Shown piece after piece: positions 53,881 through 62,829 of a DNA stretch of 64,000 nucleotides. Under the pieces are notes generated by a model that worked only from the letters and a program-made list of their open reading frames with translations, ran no database searches and was not told the DNA's origin. This DNA is from Alphaproteobacteria bacterium (GTDB lineage: Bacteria; Pseudomonadota; Alphaproteobacteria; Caulobacterales; Aquidulcibacteraceae). Location of the stretch: assembly GCA_018969015.1 (NCBI GenBank), contig JAGWZE010000005.1, forward strand, positions 1-64,000, in the 5' to 3' direction. Position 1 is the stretch's first letter. The number at the start of each line of letters is the position of its first letter. The translations under genes and the position numbers were made by a program.

Positions 53881-54848
53881 TGCGCAGCGTCCGTATCGAG
53901 TCGACGGGCGGGCCGGAGGTGATCCGGCTCGTCGACGTCGCGACGCCGACGCCGGGGCCCGGCCAGGTCCTGATCCGGCAGACCGCCATCGGCGTGAACT
54001 TCATCGACACCTACCATCGCACGGGCCTCTACCCGATCCCGCTGCCGAGCGGCCTCGGCCTCGAGGGCGCGGGCGTGGTCGAGGCGGTCGGCGAGGGCGT
54101 GACGCGGGTGAAGCCGGGCGATCGCGCGGGCTTCTGCTCGGGCCCGATCGGCGCCTATGCGGAGCGCCACGTCGTCGCCGCGGACAGGATCGTGACGATC
54201 CCGGACGATGTCTCGGACTCGATCGCGGCGGCGTCGATGCTCAAGGGCATGACCGCTCGTTATCTTCTCAGAAAGACGTTTCCCGTGGAACGCGGCACGG
54301 TCTGTGTCGTGCACGCGGCGGCGGGCGGCGTGGGCCAAATCCTCGTGCAATGGGCCAAAACGCTGGGCGCGACGGTGATCGCCGTCGTCGGATCGGACGA
54401 GAAGGCCGAGATCGCCAAACGTCTGGGTTCGGATCATGTGATCGTCAGTACGCGGACGGATATCGCCAAGGCCGTGCGCGAGATCACGGGCGAGGGGGCG
54501 GACGTCGTGTACGACAGCGTCGGCAAGGACACGTTCGAGGCCTCGCTCGACAGCCTCAAGCCGCTCGGCATGTTCGTGAGCTACGGCAACGCCTCGGGGC
54601 CGTCCCCCGCGGTGGTCCCGGGTGTCCTGTCGGCGAAGGGCTCGCTGTTCTTCACCCGCCCGACGCTCTTCCACTACACGCGCACGCCGCAGCTATTGCA
54701 GGAGACGGCCGACGATCTGTGGGCCGCGGTTCAGACGGGCGCGGTGAAGATCGCCGAACCGAAGCGCTACGCTCTCGCGGACGCCGCCCAGGCCCACCGC
54801 GACCTCGAAGCGCGACGCACGACGGGGAGCGTGATCCTGGAGCCTTGA
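53880..54848 (+). CDS. NADPH:quinone oxidoreductase (zinc-free MDR family)
   Basis: A 322-residue medium-chain reductase of the QOR type. It has GVNFIDTYHRTGLYPIPLPSGLGLEGAGVV near the start, the Rossmann motif VVHAAAGGVGQILVQWAKTLGATVI, and VYDSVGKDTFEASLDSLKPLGMFVSYGNASG. It is coupled to the dienelactone hydrolase gene by a one-base overlap. Its coding sequence contains a parS-like site at 54278. Confidence 0.93.
   Translation: MRSVRIESTGGPEVIRLVDVATPTPGPGQVLIRQTAIGVNFIDTYHRTGLYPIPLPSGLGLEGAGVVEAVGEGVTRVKPGDRAGFCSGPIGAYAERHVVAADRIVTIPDDVSDSIAAASMLKGMTARYLLRKTFPVERGTVCVVHAAAGGVGQILVQWAKTLGATVIAVVGSDEKAEIAKRLGSDHVIVSTRTDIAKAVREITGEGADVVYDSVGKDTFEASLDSLKPLGMFVSYGNASGPSPAVVPGVLSAKGSLFFTRPTLFHYTRTPQLLQETADDLWAAVQTGAVKIAEPKRYALADAAQAHRDLEARRTTGSVILEP
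54278..54291. promoter_or_regulatory. parS-like site 4, inside the quinone oxidoreductase gene
   Basis: GTTTCCCGTGGAAC, identical with its flanks (17 bp) to site 2 at 51163. It encodes part of KTFPVERG in the reductase, so it lies within coding sequence about 3 kb from the main cluster. Confidence 0.65.
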
Positions 54849-54879
54849 GGGGCTCGGCGATCACGGAGCGACAGCCCAT

Positions 54880-54992
54880 GCTCCCCCGCCTGCGGGGGAG
54901 CTGTCAGCCGCAGGCTGACTGAGGGGGGCGCGGGCGCAACGCACGACGCCCCCCTTCGGCCCTTCGGGCCAATTCCTCCGCAAGCGGGAGAA
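54880..54992. repeat. intergenic foldback repeat, CTCCCC type
   Basis: GCTCCCCCGCCTGCGGGGGAGC forms a hairpin, CAGCCGCAGGCTG a second, and CGCCCCCCTTCGG with CCGGGAG-type arms continue the element. It resembles the 24371 element in its outer CTCCCC/GGGAG ends. Situated between the quinone oxidoreductase and GST genes. Confidence 0.55.
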
Positions 54993-55048
54993 GAGAGGGC
55001 TTCCGCGGCGACCTGGCGCCCGGCCCGCCAGGCATGTGCGCTCGCCGC

Positions 55049-55660
55049 CTAAACAACCGCCGCGCGCTGATACGCCGGGCGATCCGAAAGCCGCTTCCAA
55101 TAGGCCTGGACGTCCGCCGGCGCGCCGGCGACGAGGCCCATCAGCGCGCCGAGATGCAGCGCATAGCCCACCATCACGTCGGCGGCGGTGAAGTCGTCGC
55201 CGAGGAGATAGTGGCGACCGCCAAGCACGTGGGCGAGCACGCGCATGCGGGACAGGAAGGTCTCGGCGGCTTCCGCGGCGACGAGCGAAATGCGGCGCTC
55301 CGGCGGACGGATCATCGTGTGCTGGGCGAGCGCGGCGAGCGGCGGGGTCAGCGTGGCCTCGCCGGCGTGGATCCACTGCAGGTATTGCGGGTAATCGGGA
55401 TCGCCGAGCGTGCGCTTGAACGGGTGCTTGCCGTACTTCTCGGTGAGGTACTGGCAGATCGCGCCGCTCTCCGTCATGCGCGTCCCGCCGTCCTCGATCG
55501 CGGGCAACGCGCCGAACGGATTGACCGCGAGGAACTCGTCCGATTGCAGCGCGGCGGGATCGAACGGCGTGTGCTTGATCTCGTAGTGCACGCCCAGCTC
55601 TTCCGCGGTCCAGACGACCCGGAGCGAGCGACTGTGCTTGGCGTGGTGGATCTTCAGCAT
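55049..55660 (-). CDS. glutathione S-transferase family protein
   Basis: A 203-residue cytosolic GST. The N-terminal thioredoxin-like domain has HHAKHSRSLRVVWTAEELGV and NPFGALPAIEDGGTRMTESGAICQYL, the latter being the glutathione-binding cis-Pro and ESxAI motif. The C-terminal helical domain has YLLGDDFTAADVMVGYAL. Physiological substrate unknown. Confidence 0.93.
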   Translation of the reverse strand: MLKIHHAKHSRSLRVVWTAEELGVHYEIKHTPFDPAALQSDEFLAVNPFGALPAIEDGGTRMTESGAICQYLTEKYGKHPFKRTLGDPDYPQYLQWIHAGEATLTPPLAALAQHTMIRPPERRISLVAAEAAETFLSRMRVLAHVLGGRHYLLGDDFTAADVMVGYALHLGALMGLVAGAPADVQAYWKRLSDRPAYQRAAVV

Positions 55661-55800
55661 CGGGCGTCCTCCGGGGTCTTGATCTCGTCGCGTCCATCGG
55701 ACTGTGCGGGCAGGCGGGGGTCAAGGCCGGAGGGCGGTCGATGCCGTCGACGCCGCATGCGGCCCTGAGGCGCAGGGGCGTCGACGGCCGCCTCGTTTGG

Positions 55801-56610
55801 CTAGGGGCGCGCTTCGCCGGTGCGCTGGAGTGCAGCGAGCGCCTGCTGCAGGAACGCCCAATGCGTGGGGTTCATTTGCCCCTGCGCCGAGGCGGCGGGG
55901 TCCTTGAACGCCTCCTGCCAGAAGCGCGCGGCGCCGTTCCACCGCTCCTGCGTGCCCCGCGTGAAGGCCTGGATGAGCGCGAGCGCGCGCCGGCCGATCG
56001 CGAGGGCGGCGGGAGATGTGGCGTCCGCGCCGGGCCCTAGGGCGTCGATGTCGGCGAACACGCGGGCCCACTCCGCCGAAACGCGGGCGTGCTCCTCGTC
56101 GGTCGGCTGGGGCTCTCGGGCGAACGCCTCGAGCTGTTCGGGCGTATAGACGCGCTTGGCGACGTCCTCGAAGGCCGGGGGCCAGCTGGGTCCTTTGGTC
56201 ATCATGGTTCTCCGGGTCAGGGTGGCGAGGTCGTCCGGAGAGAGGCGATCGCCGCGGGCCAGAGCCCGGCGCGCGCTGCGGATCGCGGCGAGGGCGCGTG
56301 TGGCCCGCTCCCGCGTCTGGGCGAGCGCCGCTTCCTGCACGGCGAGCACGGCGTCGAGATCGACGCCGGGCGCTTCGAGCAGGGTGCGGATTCGCTGCAG
56401 CGAGAGCCCGAGATCCTTGAGCGCAAGGACGGCCGCGAGGCGTTCGGCGCAGGCCGCGTCGTACACCCGCCAGCCGGCCTGTGTGCGGTGCGGCCGGATG
56501 AGGCCGGCCCGCTCGTAGACGCGCAGCGCCTTCACAGACACGCCCATGCGCGCGGCGAACGCGGCAGGCGCGTCGTCGGGCTTGCGGGGCGGGCGGTGTG
56601 ATGCGGGCAT
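55801..56610 (-). CDS. MerR-family regulator with TipAS-like C-terminal domain
   Basis: A 269-residue regulator from the ATG at 56610. The N-terminal MerR helix-turn-helix (about residues 15-80) reads FAARMGVSVKALRVYERAGLIRPHRTQAGWRVY and LKDLGLSLQRIRTLLEAPG. A coiled-coil-like region follows. The C-terminal part (about 155-260) has EQLEAFAREPQPTDEEHARVSAEWARVFADIDAL and FTRGTQERWNGAARFWQEAF, as in TipAS domains that bind thiopeptide-like or other bulky ligands. Target unknown. Confidence 0.87.
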   Translation of the reverse strand: MPASHRPPRKPDDAPAAFAARMGVSVKALRVYERAGLIRPHRTQAGWRVYDAACAERLAAVLALKDLGLSLQRIRTLLEAPGVDLDAVLAVQEAALAQTRERATRALAAIRSARRALARGDRLSPDDLATLTRRTMMTKGPSWPPAFEDVAKRVYTPEQLEAFAREPQPTDEEHARVSAEWARVFADIDALGPGADATSPAALAIGRRALALIQAFTRGTQERWNGAARFWQEAFKDPAASAQGQMNPTHWAFLQQALAALQRTGEARP

Positions 56611-56680
56611 AGCGCTCTCCTGGACCCGGAGAGCTAGCAGGCCGGACCTTGGGGACGGCGCAAGAGGAATGTGCGCCGAC

Positions 56681-56767
56681 GTCATCGTCGGCTGTGCGGC
56701 AGCCGGGGATCCTGGCTGGCAGCTTTACGTCTGGATCCCGACGCGCCTTCGGCGCATCGAGGATGAC
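56681..56767. repeat. intergenic palindromic repeat, copy 4 (GTCATCCTCG family, diverged)
   Basis: GTCATCGTCG and CGAGGATGAC ends with GGGGATCCTGG and CTGGATCCCG arms; a few substitutions relative to other copies. Between the MerR-type gene and rho. Confidence 0.75.
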
Positions 56768-56839
56768 GGAAGCGGGGACGTCAGAACGCCGCAAGGCAGT
56801 CCCGGACCGGCGGCGGCGCCGCCGTCCGGGCTGGCGAGA

Positions 56840-58132
56840 TCACGCGTTCATCGACTGGAAGAATTCCTCGTTCGACTTCGTGCCGCGGAGCTTGTCCTGC
56901 AGGAAGTCGATCGCGTCGTTCGTGCCCATCGGCGCGAGGATGCGGCGCAGCACGTACATTTTCTGCATGTGCTCGCGCGGCGTGATGAGCTCTTCCTTAC
57001 GGGTGCCGGACTTGAGGATGTCCATCGCCGGGAAGGTGCGCTTGTCGGCGACCTTCCGATCCAGGACGATTTCCGAGTTACCCGTGCCCTTGAACTCTTC
57101 GAAGATGACTTCGTCCATCCGCGAGCCCGTATCGATCAGGGCGGTGGCGATGATGGTCAGCGAACCGCCTTCCTCGAGGTTCCGCGCCGCGCCGAAGAAG
57201 CGCTTCGGGCGCTGCAGGGCGTTGGCGTCGACACCGCCGGTGAGCACCTTGCCGGAAGAGGGCACGACCGTGTTGTAGGCGCGGCCAAGGCGCGTGACGC
57301 TGTCGAGCAGGATGACGACGTCGTGGCCGTGCTCGGCCAGGCGCTTGGCCTTTTCGATGACCATTTCGGCCACCTGCACGTGGCGCGTCGCCGGTTCGTC
57401 GAACGTGGAGGACACGACCTCGCCCTTCACGGTGCGCTGCATGTCCGTCACTTCCTCAGGGCGCTCGTCGATGAGGAGCACCATGAGATAGACCTCGGGG
57501 TGATTGGCCTCGATCGATTTGGCGATGTTCTGCAGAAGCACGGTTTTGCCGGTGCGCGGCGGCGCGACGATCAGCGCGCGCTGGCCCTTGCCGATCGGGG
57601 CGACGATGTCGATCACGCGGCCCGAGCGATCCTTCAGCGTCGGGTCCTCGATCTCCATCTTCAGCCGCTTGTTCGGATAGAGCGGGGTGAGGTTGTCGAA
57701 GTGCGTCTTGTGGCGGACGCGCTCGGGATCCTCGAAATTGATGGTGTTGACCTTCACCAGCGCGAAGTAGCGCTCGCCGTCCTTCGGCGCGCGGATTTGG
57801 CCGTCCACCGTGTCACCGGTGCGCAGGCCGAAACGGCGGATCTGCGAGGGCGAAACGTAGATGTCGTCCGGGCCCGGAAGATAGTTCGAGCGCGGCGAAC
57901 GCAGGAAGCCGAACCCGTCGGGCAGGATCTCGATAACGCCGTCGCCGCCGATCTCGGCGCCGCGCTCCGCGAGATGCTTGAGGATCGCGAACATCAGCTC
58001 CTGCGAGCGCATCGTGTTCGCGTTCTCGACCTGCAGGCCTTCGGCAAACGCGAGAAGCTCGGTCGGCGGTTTGCGCTTGAGCTCCTGGAGCGTCAGCGAT
58101 GTCAGCCCTTCGAGGGCCTGTTGTTCGGTCAT
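56840..58132 (-). CDS. rho: transcription termination factor Rho
   Basis: Hexameric RNA helicase terminating untranslated transcripts. The 430-residue protein has the N-terminal RNA-binding region ([55 protein letters not shown]). The ATPase has Walker [33 protein letters not shown] and the Q/R-loop region. Length and order are standard. rho follows the hem genes on the same strand. Confidence 0.98.
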   Translation of the reverse strand: MTEQQALEGLTSLTLQELKRKPPTELLAFAEGLQVENANTMRSQELMFAILKHLAERGAEIGGDGVIEILPDGFGFLRSPRSNYLPGPDDIYVSPSQIRRFGLRTGDTVDGQIRAPKDGERYFALVKVNTINFEDPERVRHKTHFDNLTPLYPNKRLKMEIEDPTLKDRSGRVIDIVAPIGKGQRALIVAPPRTGKTVLLQNIAKSIEANHPEVYLMVLLIDERPEEVTDMQRTVKGEVVSSTFDEPATRHVQVAEMVIEKAKRLAEHGHDVVILLDSVTRLGRAYNTVVPSSGKVLTGGVDANALQRPKRFFGAARNLEEGGSLTIIATALIDTGSRMDEVIFEEFKGTGNSEIVLDRKVADKRTFPAMDILKSGTRKEELITPREHMQKMYVLRRILAPMGTNDAIDFLQDKLRGTKSNEEFFQSMNA

Positions 58133-58404
58133 GGGCGGTGTCCTGGTCTGTTCGTTCGTCTGGAAATGAGAGGCTGTCTCGAAGGGGATTTGGTCCCGAA
58201 GGGCCTGGCCAGGGGCCGGGGCTGAGACGCGGACTGCGCGCCTGGAGGGACATGCGACGGGTGAGGTGGGATGTGAGGCGCCGTCGCGCGCCTGCGCCGT
58301 TCAGGCGCTGGCGTATGGCAACCATATTCGGGTCGCGCCCGTCAAGATGGGGACGGGGTGGCGGGTTGTGGAGAGGGCAGGACCTTCGGCTCCCCCCTTA
58401 CCCC
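58133..58404. other. rho 5' leader and promoter region
   Basis: About 270 bp between rho and a palindromic repeat. No gene is visible. Long rho leaders are used for autoregulation in other bacteria; no specific structure is claimed here. Confidence 0.4.
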
Positions 58405-58500
58405 GTCATCCTCGGCTCGCACACGGTGCGAGCCGGGGATCCAGAGGCCGGAGCCACTCCGTCTGGATCCCCGCCGCGCCTCCGGCGCGACGAGGATGAC
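58405..58500. repeat. intergenic palindromic repeat, copy 5 (GTCATCCTCG family)
   Basis: GTCATCCTCG and CGAGGATGAC exact ends, GGGGATCCAG and CTGGATCCCC inside, plus an extra GGCTCGCAC/GTGCGAGCC stem. It lies 14 bp after the hemJ stop and may end the hem transcript. Confidence 0.85.
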
Positions 58501-58514
58501 GGAAAGGCATCGGA

Positions 58515-58958
58515 CTACCCGAACCGCGGCTCGAGTGTCGCGAGCAGCACGATCGCGATGGCCATCACGAACGGGGCCTCGTTGATCAACCGCCAGAACT
58601 TCTCCGAATAGGGCCGCTCGCCCCGCGCGAATTTGCGGGCCGTGGCGACGAAGAAGCCGTGCAGGCCCGACATGCCGATGACGAGCGCCAGCTTGCCGAT
58701 CAGCCACGGCTCCTTGAGCATGCCGCTGTCGTAGACGACGAGCAGATAGCCGCCGAACACCCAGGCCGCGATCAAGGCGGGCGTCAGGATGATCTTCGCC
58801 AGCCGGCCAGCCGCTTCCGTCATTTTGCGGTCGAGATCGCCGCCCGGGACGGCCCCGTATTGGTAGATGAAGAACCGGGGCAGCATCAGCATCCCGGCCA
58901 TCCATGCGATCACCGAGAGGATGTGAAGGCCGCGGACCAGGTCGTAGGGAAGCGTCAT
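58515..58958 (-). CDS. hemJ: protoporphyrinogen oxidase HemJ
   Basis: A 147-residue inner-membrane protein with four hydrophobic segments. It matches HemJ: LVRGLHILSVIAWMAGMLMLPRFFIYQYG with conserved His12, WLIGKLALVIGMSGLHGFF with the conserved Lys, and a C-terminal NEAPFVMAIAIVLLA. HemJ converts protoporphyrinogen IX to protoporphyrin IX, the step before HemH, in keeping with the adjacent genes. Confidence 0.92.
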   Translation of the reverse strand: MTLPYDLVRGLHILSVIAWMAGMLMLPRFFIYQYGAVPGGDLDRKMTEAAGRLAKIILTPALIAAWVFGGYLLVVYDSGMLKEPWLIGKLALVIGMSGLHGFFVATARKFARGERPYSEKFWRLINEAPFVMAIAIVLLATLEPRFG

Positions 58959-58971
58959 GCGCGGGGCCTCG

Positions 58972-60036
58972 TCAGGCTGATTTGGCGGGCATCGGGCACA
59001 GGCCGAACTGGCCCGGGCAGATGCGGGCGCCCGTCTCGGAGTGAGGTCCGTGCGGGGCCGTCAGGGCCTTGTCCACCAGTTGGGCGAGCGCCGCAATGAA
59101 TCCTTCCGCCGCACTCAGGGCCGGAGCGCGGATGTAGAACGGCACGCCCTTTTCCTCGGCCAGCTCGCCATACTCGTGGTCGAGCTCCACCAGCGTTTCG
59201 ATGTGCTCGGAGACGAACGCGATCGGCGAGACGATGACGCCGACGCCATCGGCCCCCGCGCGCTCGATCTCGGCGGGCGTGTCCGGGCCGATCCATTGCA
59301 GCGGGCCGACGCGCGACTGGTAGCAGACCTGATGGTCCCAATCGGCGGGGAGGAGAGGGCGCACGGCCTCGACGGTGCGCTCCACCTGCCACTGGTAGGG
59401 GTCGCCGCGGTCGATCGTGCGCTGGGGCAGGCCGTGGGCCGAGAACAGGACGCGCGGCTTGGGCGGGGCCCCTGCGGCCTGCCACGCCTGGAGGATGGCG
59501 TCGGCATGGGCCTGCGCGAAGCGCGCCCCGGCGGGGTAGCAGCAGACCGTGCGGGTCGGCTTGCGCCAGACCTTGGCCCAGGCCTCGGCTGCGGACGCGG
59601 TCGTGGTCGACGAGAACTGCGGGTAGAGCGGGAGAAGGATGGCCTCGTCGGCGCCCCACGCGGCGGCCGCAGCGGCGACTTCGGCCGCGAACGGATGCCA
59701 GTAGCGCATGCCGATGAAGACCTTGAACTCCGCCGCCGCGTGGCCGGCGAGCGCGGCTTCGAGCGCCACCGCCTGCTTCGTGGTCTCCGGCACGATCGGG
59801 GAGCCGCCGCCCATCATGGCGTAGTTGGCCTGGGCGCTTTTCGTGCGCGTGGTGGAGATCAGGGCCGCAATGGCCGCGCGCACGGGTTGCGGCGCGGCGA
59901 TGATCCACTTGTCGTTGAAGAGGTTGAACAGGAACGGGCGCACGGCCTCCGGGCGGTCGGGCCCGCCCAGGTTGAACAGCACGACCGCGATCTTGCGCCG
60001 GCCAACCCCCGCAGCCGACCCCTCCGAAGCACTCAC
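58972..60036 (-). CDS. hemH: ferrochelatase
   Basis: Inserts ferrous iron into protoporphyrin IX. The 354-residue protein starts with GTG (60036). It has VVLFNLGGPDRPEAVRPFL, MRYWHPFAAE, LLPLYPQFSSTTTASA, LFSAHGLPQRTIDRGDPY with the catalytic His, and SPIAFVSEHIETLVELD, all family signatures. The C-terminus carries two Cys residues. It lies between hemE (10 bp upstream) and hemJ (13 bp downstream). Confidence 0.97.
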   Translation of the reverse strand: MSASEGSAAGVGRRKIAVVLFNLGGPDRPEAVRPFLFNLFNDKWIIAAPQPVRAAIAALISTTRTKSAQANYAMMGGGSPIVPETTKQAVALEAALAGHAAAEFKVFIGMRYWHPFAAEVAAAAAAWGADEAILLPLYPQFSSTTTASAAEAWAKVWRKPTRTVCCYPAGARFAQAHADAILQAWQAAGAPPKPRVLFSAHGLPQRTIDRGDPYQWQVERTVEAVRPLLPADWDHQVCYQSRVGPLQWIGPDTPAEIERAGADGVGVIVSPIAFVSEHIETLVELDHEYGELAEEKGVPFYIRAPALSAAEGFIAALAQLVDKALTAPHGPHSETGARICPGQFGLCPMPAKSA

Positions 60037-60046
60037 GACTCCCCCT

Positions 60047-61102
60047 TCACGCCGCGCTCGTCACCAGGCGGACGAGCGTTTCGACGTTCTCGATCTTGGC
60101 CTCGGGGGTGATCCCGTGGCCGAGATTGAAGACATGGGGCGATCCGGCGAATCCGGCCAGCACGTCGCGAACACCCTTTTCCAGGGCGGCCCCGCCGGCG
60201 ACCAGCAGTTGGGGATCGAGATTGCCCTGCAGGGCCTGGCCCGGGCGGGCGGCGGCGCGAGCGAAGGCCGGGGGCACGGCCGTATCGAGGCCAAGCCCGT
60301 TGCACGGGACGGCTTCGGCGAAGTCCCGGAGGAGGGCGCCGGCCCCGCGCGGGAAGCAGACGATCGGCACGGTGACGTTCCGGGCCCGCAACGTTTCCAC
60401 CAGCTTCCGGTTCGGCTCCGAAACGACCCGATGGAAGAGCGCGGGCGGAAGGCCCTCGGCCCAGCTCTCGAAAATCTGCACGGCCTGCGCCCCGGCGGCG
60501 ACCTGCGCGGCGAGGTGCTGGGCCGTCGCCTCCACCAGCAGGTCGAGCAGGGCGTCCACATCGGCCGGGCGCTGATAGGCGGCACGCCGCGCGCGGTCTT
60601 TTTCGCCGCCTTCGCCCTGGAGCATGTACGTCGCGACCGTCCAGGGCGCGCCGGCAAAGCCGATCAGGGCGACGGAGGGATCGAGCGCCGCGCGGATGCG
60701 CTCAACGGCTTCGTAAACAGGCGTCAACCGCTGCACGACACGGGCAGGATCTTCAAACCGCCATGTCGTCTCCTCGATCAGGGGATCGAGACGCGGACCT
60801 TCGCCTTCGACGAACCGGACGTTCCGGCCCAGCGCGTCCGGCACGACGAGAATGTCGGAAAACAGGATCGCCGCATCCAGCGGGAAGCGCCGCAAGGGCT
60901 GCAACGTCGCCTCGACGGCCAAAGCCGGGGCATAGCAGAAATCCAGAAAGGTCTTCGCCCGGGTCCGGAGCTCCCGGTACTCCGGGAGATAACGTCCAGC
61001 CTGACGCATGATCCAGATCGGGGGACGATCGGTCACCTCGCCATTCAAGGCCCGGAGGTACCGCGGGGTCCCGGTCTCGCCATCCTTCTTACTGAGACTC
61101 AT
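60047..61102 (-). CDS. hemE: uroporphyrinogen decarboxylase
   Basis: Converts uroporphyrinogen III to coproporphyrinogen III. The 351-residue protein has PIWIMRQAGRYLPEYRELR (signature 1), ILFSDILVVPDALG, LIGFAGAPWTVATYML (signature 2), and the C-terminal NLGHGITPEAKIENVETLV. In Caulobacter hemE borders the replication origin; here its ATG faces the 300 bp gap that I propose as oriC. Confidence 0.97.
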   Translation of the reverse strand: MSLSKKDGETGTPRYLRALNGEVTDRPPIWIMRQAGRYLPEYRELRTRAKTFLDFCYAPALAVEATLQPLRRFPLDAAILFSDILVVPDALGRNVRFVEGEGPRLDPLIEETTWRFEDPARVVQRLTPVYEAVERIRAALDPSVALIGFAGAPWTVATYMLQGEGGEKDRARRAAYQRPADVDALLDLLVEATAQHLAAQVAAGAQAVQIFESWAEGLPPALFHRVVSEPNRKLVETLRARNVTVPIVCFPRGAGALLRDFAEAVPCNGLGLDTAVPPAFARAAARPGQALQGNLDPQLLVAGGAALEKGVRDVLAGFAGSPHVFNLGHGITPEAKIENVETLVRLVTSAA

Positions 61103-61402
61103 GATTCAGGAATCCAAAAAAGGCGTGGCTGTAGAGGGCCGTGAGCGGGAGCAACTCGCTCTTCACACGCCATTCACAGACCTGTCCAGGGCTTGACGGC
61201 GGGCTGGGTCAAAAAGCGCGGGCCGAGTCGTGGCGTTGCTCAGATTACTCGGGTTTCATGAACTCAACGCAAGGGGTGTGGAGGCCGATGTGGACAACGG
61301 GCGCATGAACACGGGTCGACGAGGCTGTCAGCGGCTGCCCCAGGCTTGGTCCGCCGTTCTCAACAGCTTGCTCAACGGGGCGATCCTGCGCACGGTGCCG
61401 GC
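61103..61402. other. putative chromosomal replication origin (oriC)
   Basis: A 300 bp gap between divergent hemE and the PPDK regulatory gene, the position of Cori in Caulobacter. It begins with a short AT-rich stretch (GATTCAGGAATCCAAAAAAG). DnaA-box-like 9-mers are TGTGGACAA (61289-61297, one mismatch from TGTGGATAA), CCATTCACA (61170-61178) and CTCTTCACA (61159-61167), the last two with two mismatches; a further TGTGGA core is at 61277. No perfect DnaA box or full CtrA site (TTAA-N7-TTAA) was seen. Confidence 0.6.
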
Positions 61403-62239
61403 ATGATCACGTCTCCCTTCGGCGTCTATTTCAACGTCCACCTGGTCTCGGACTCGACCGGCGAGACGCTGGCCGGGATCATGCGCGCCGCCTCGGCCCA
61501 GTTCGACAACATCCTGCCGATCGAGCACTCCTATTATCTGGTGCGTTCGCCGCGCCAGCTGGAGCGGGTGCTGCGCGAGATCGAGACGGCGCCCGGCGTC
61601 GTCATGTTCACGATCTCCAATATGGAGCTCCGGGGCCGGCTCGAGCAGCGCTGCAAGGAGCTCGGCATGCCGGCGGTCGCGGTGCTCGACCCCGTGCTCG
61701 ACATGCTGTCGCGCTATCTCGGCATGGAGCTGAACCAGAAAATCGGCGCGGGGCGCGTGCTCGACGCCGACTATTTCCGCCGCATCGACGCCCTCAACTA
61801 CGCCATGGGCCATGATGACGGGCAGGGTGGGGGCGAGCTCGCCACGGCGGACGTCATCCTCGTCGGCGTCAGCCGAACCTCCAAAACGCCGACCTGCGTC
61901 TATCTCGCCAACCGCGGGGTGAAGGCGGCGAACGTGCCGATCGTGATGACGGCGCCGATGCCGGACCTCCTGTTCAGGCCGGGCGCCCCGCTGATCGTCG
62001 GCCTCACGATCTCGCCCGATCGCCTGCAGCACATCCGCCGCAACCGCCTCGCCGCCATGAACGAGACGCGGGATTCGAGCTATGTCGACGAAGACCAGAT
62101 CCGGCAGGAGATCATCTTCGCCTCGCGGCTCTACGAAAAACACGGCTGGCCGGTGATCGACGTCTCGCGCCGCTCGATCGAAGAAACCGCCGCGGCGGTG
62201 CTGAACCTGCTCGCGGAGCGCCGGAGCGCCACGCCGTGA
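61403..62239 (+). CDS. pyruvate,phosphate dikinase/PEP synthase regulatory protein (DUF299)
   Basis: A 278-residue bifunctional ADP-dependent kinase/phosphorylase that switches PPDK or PEP synthase. It has FNVHLVSDSTGETL near the N-terminus, LNQKIGAGRVLDADYFRRIDALNYAMGHDDGQ, and the P-loop-like GVSRTSKTPTCVYLANRGVKAANVPIV. Which target enzyme it acts on cannot be read. ATG 61403. It is the first gene right of the putative origin and overlaps maf by 4 bp (GTGA). Confidence 0.95.
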   Translation: MITSPFGVYFNVHLVSDSTGETLAGIMRAASAQFDNILPIEHSYYLVRSPRQLERVLREIETAPGVVMFTISNMELRGRLEQRCKELGMPAVAVLDPVLDMLSRYLGMELNQKIGAGRVLDADYFRRIDALNYAMGHDDGQGGGELATADVILVGVSRTSKTPTCVYLANRGVKAANVPIVMTAPMPDLLFRPGAPLIVGLTISPDRLQHIRRNRLAAMNETRDSSYVDEDQIRQEIIFASRLYEKHGWPVIDVSRRSIEETAAAVLNLLAERRSATP

Positions 62240-62829
62240 GCGGGATCATCCTCGCGTCCGGCAGCGCGATCCGCGCGCAGGTTCTGCGCAATGCGGGCGT
62301 GCCGTTCGATGTCGTGCGGCCGAGCGTTGACGAAGAGGCGGTTAAGGTCGGCCTGCGCGCCGAAGGCCTCGCGCCGCGGGATCAGGCGGACGCGTTGGCC
62401 GAAGTGAAGGCGCTGTCGGTCTCGCGCCGCATCGGCGGGTTCGTGCTCGGCGCGGATCAAATGCTCGAGTGCGACGGGATCGTTTTCGACAAGCCCGAGG
62501 GCCGCGCCGGCGCTGTCCGCCATTTGCAGACACTGCGCGGCAAGACGCACCGGCTGATCAGCGCCGCGGTCGTCGCGAAAGACGGCGCGGTGATCTGGCG
62601 CCACATCGAAACGCCGAAGCTGACGATGCGCATGTTCGACGACACGTTCATCGAGGCCTATCTCGATCGCGTCGGACCCGAGTTGGAGAAGAGCGTCGGC
62701 GCCTACCAGCTGGAAGGCGAGGGCGTTCAGCTCTTCGAACGCATCGAAGGCGACTATTTCTCCATCCTCGGCCTGCCGCTTCTGCCTCTGCTCGCGCTGC
62801 TGCGGCGGCACGGCGTGATCCCGACATGA
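62236..62829 (+). CDS. maf: Maf-like nucleotide pyrophosphatase
   Basis: A 197-residue septum-associated/house-cleaning pyrophosphatase. It has IILASGSAIRAQVLRNAGVPFDVVRPSVDE (SxSxxR motif and conserved Glu), GADQMLECDG, and GAYQLEGEGVQLFERIEGDYFSILGLPLLPLLALLR. The start is GTG at 62236, overlapping the previous stop. Its stop overlaps the aroE ATG (ATGA). Confidence 0.94.
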   Translation: MSGIILASGSAIRAQVLRNAGVPFDVVRPSVDEEAVKVGLRAEGLAPRDQADALAEVKALSVSRRIGGFVLGADQMLECDGIVFDKPEGRAGAVRHLQTLRGKTHRLISAAVVAKDGAVIWRHIETPKLTMRMFDDTFIEAYLDRVGPELEKSVGAYQLEGEGVQLFERIEGDYFSILGLPLLPLLALLRRHGVIPT

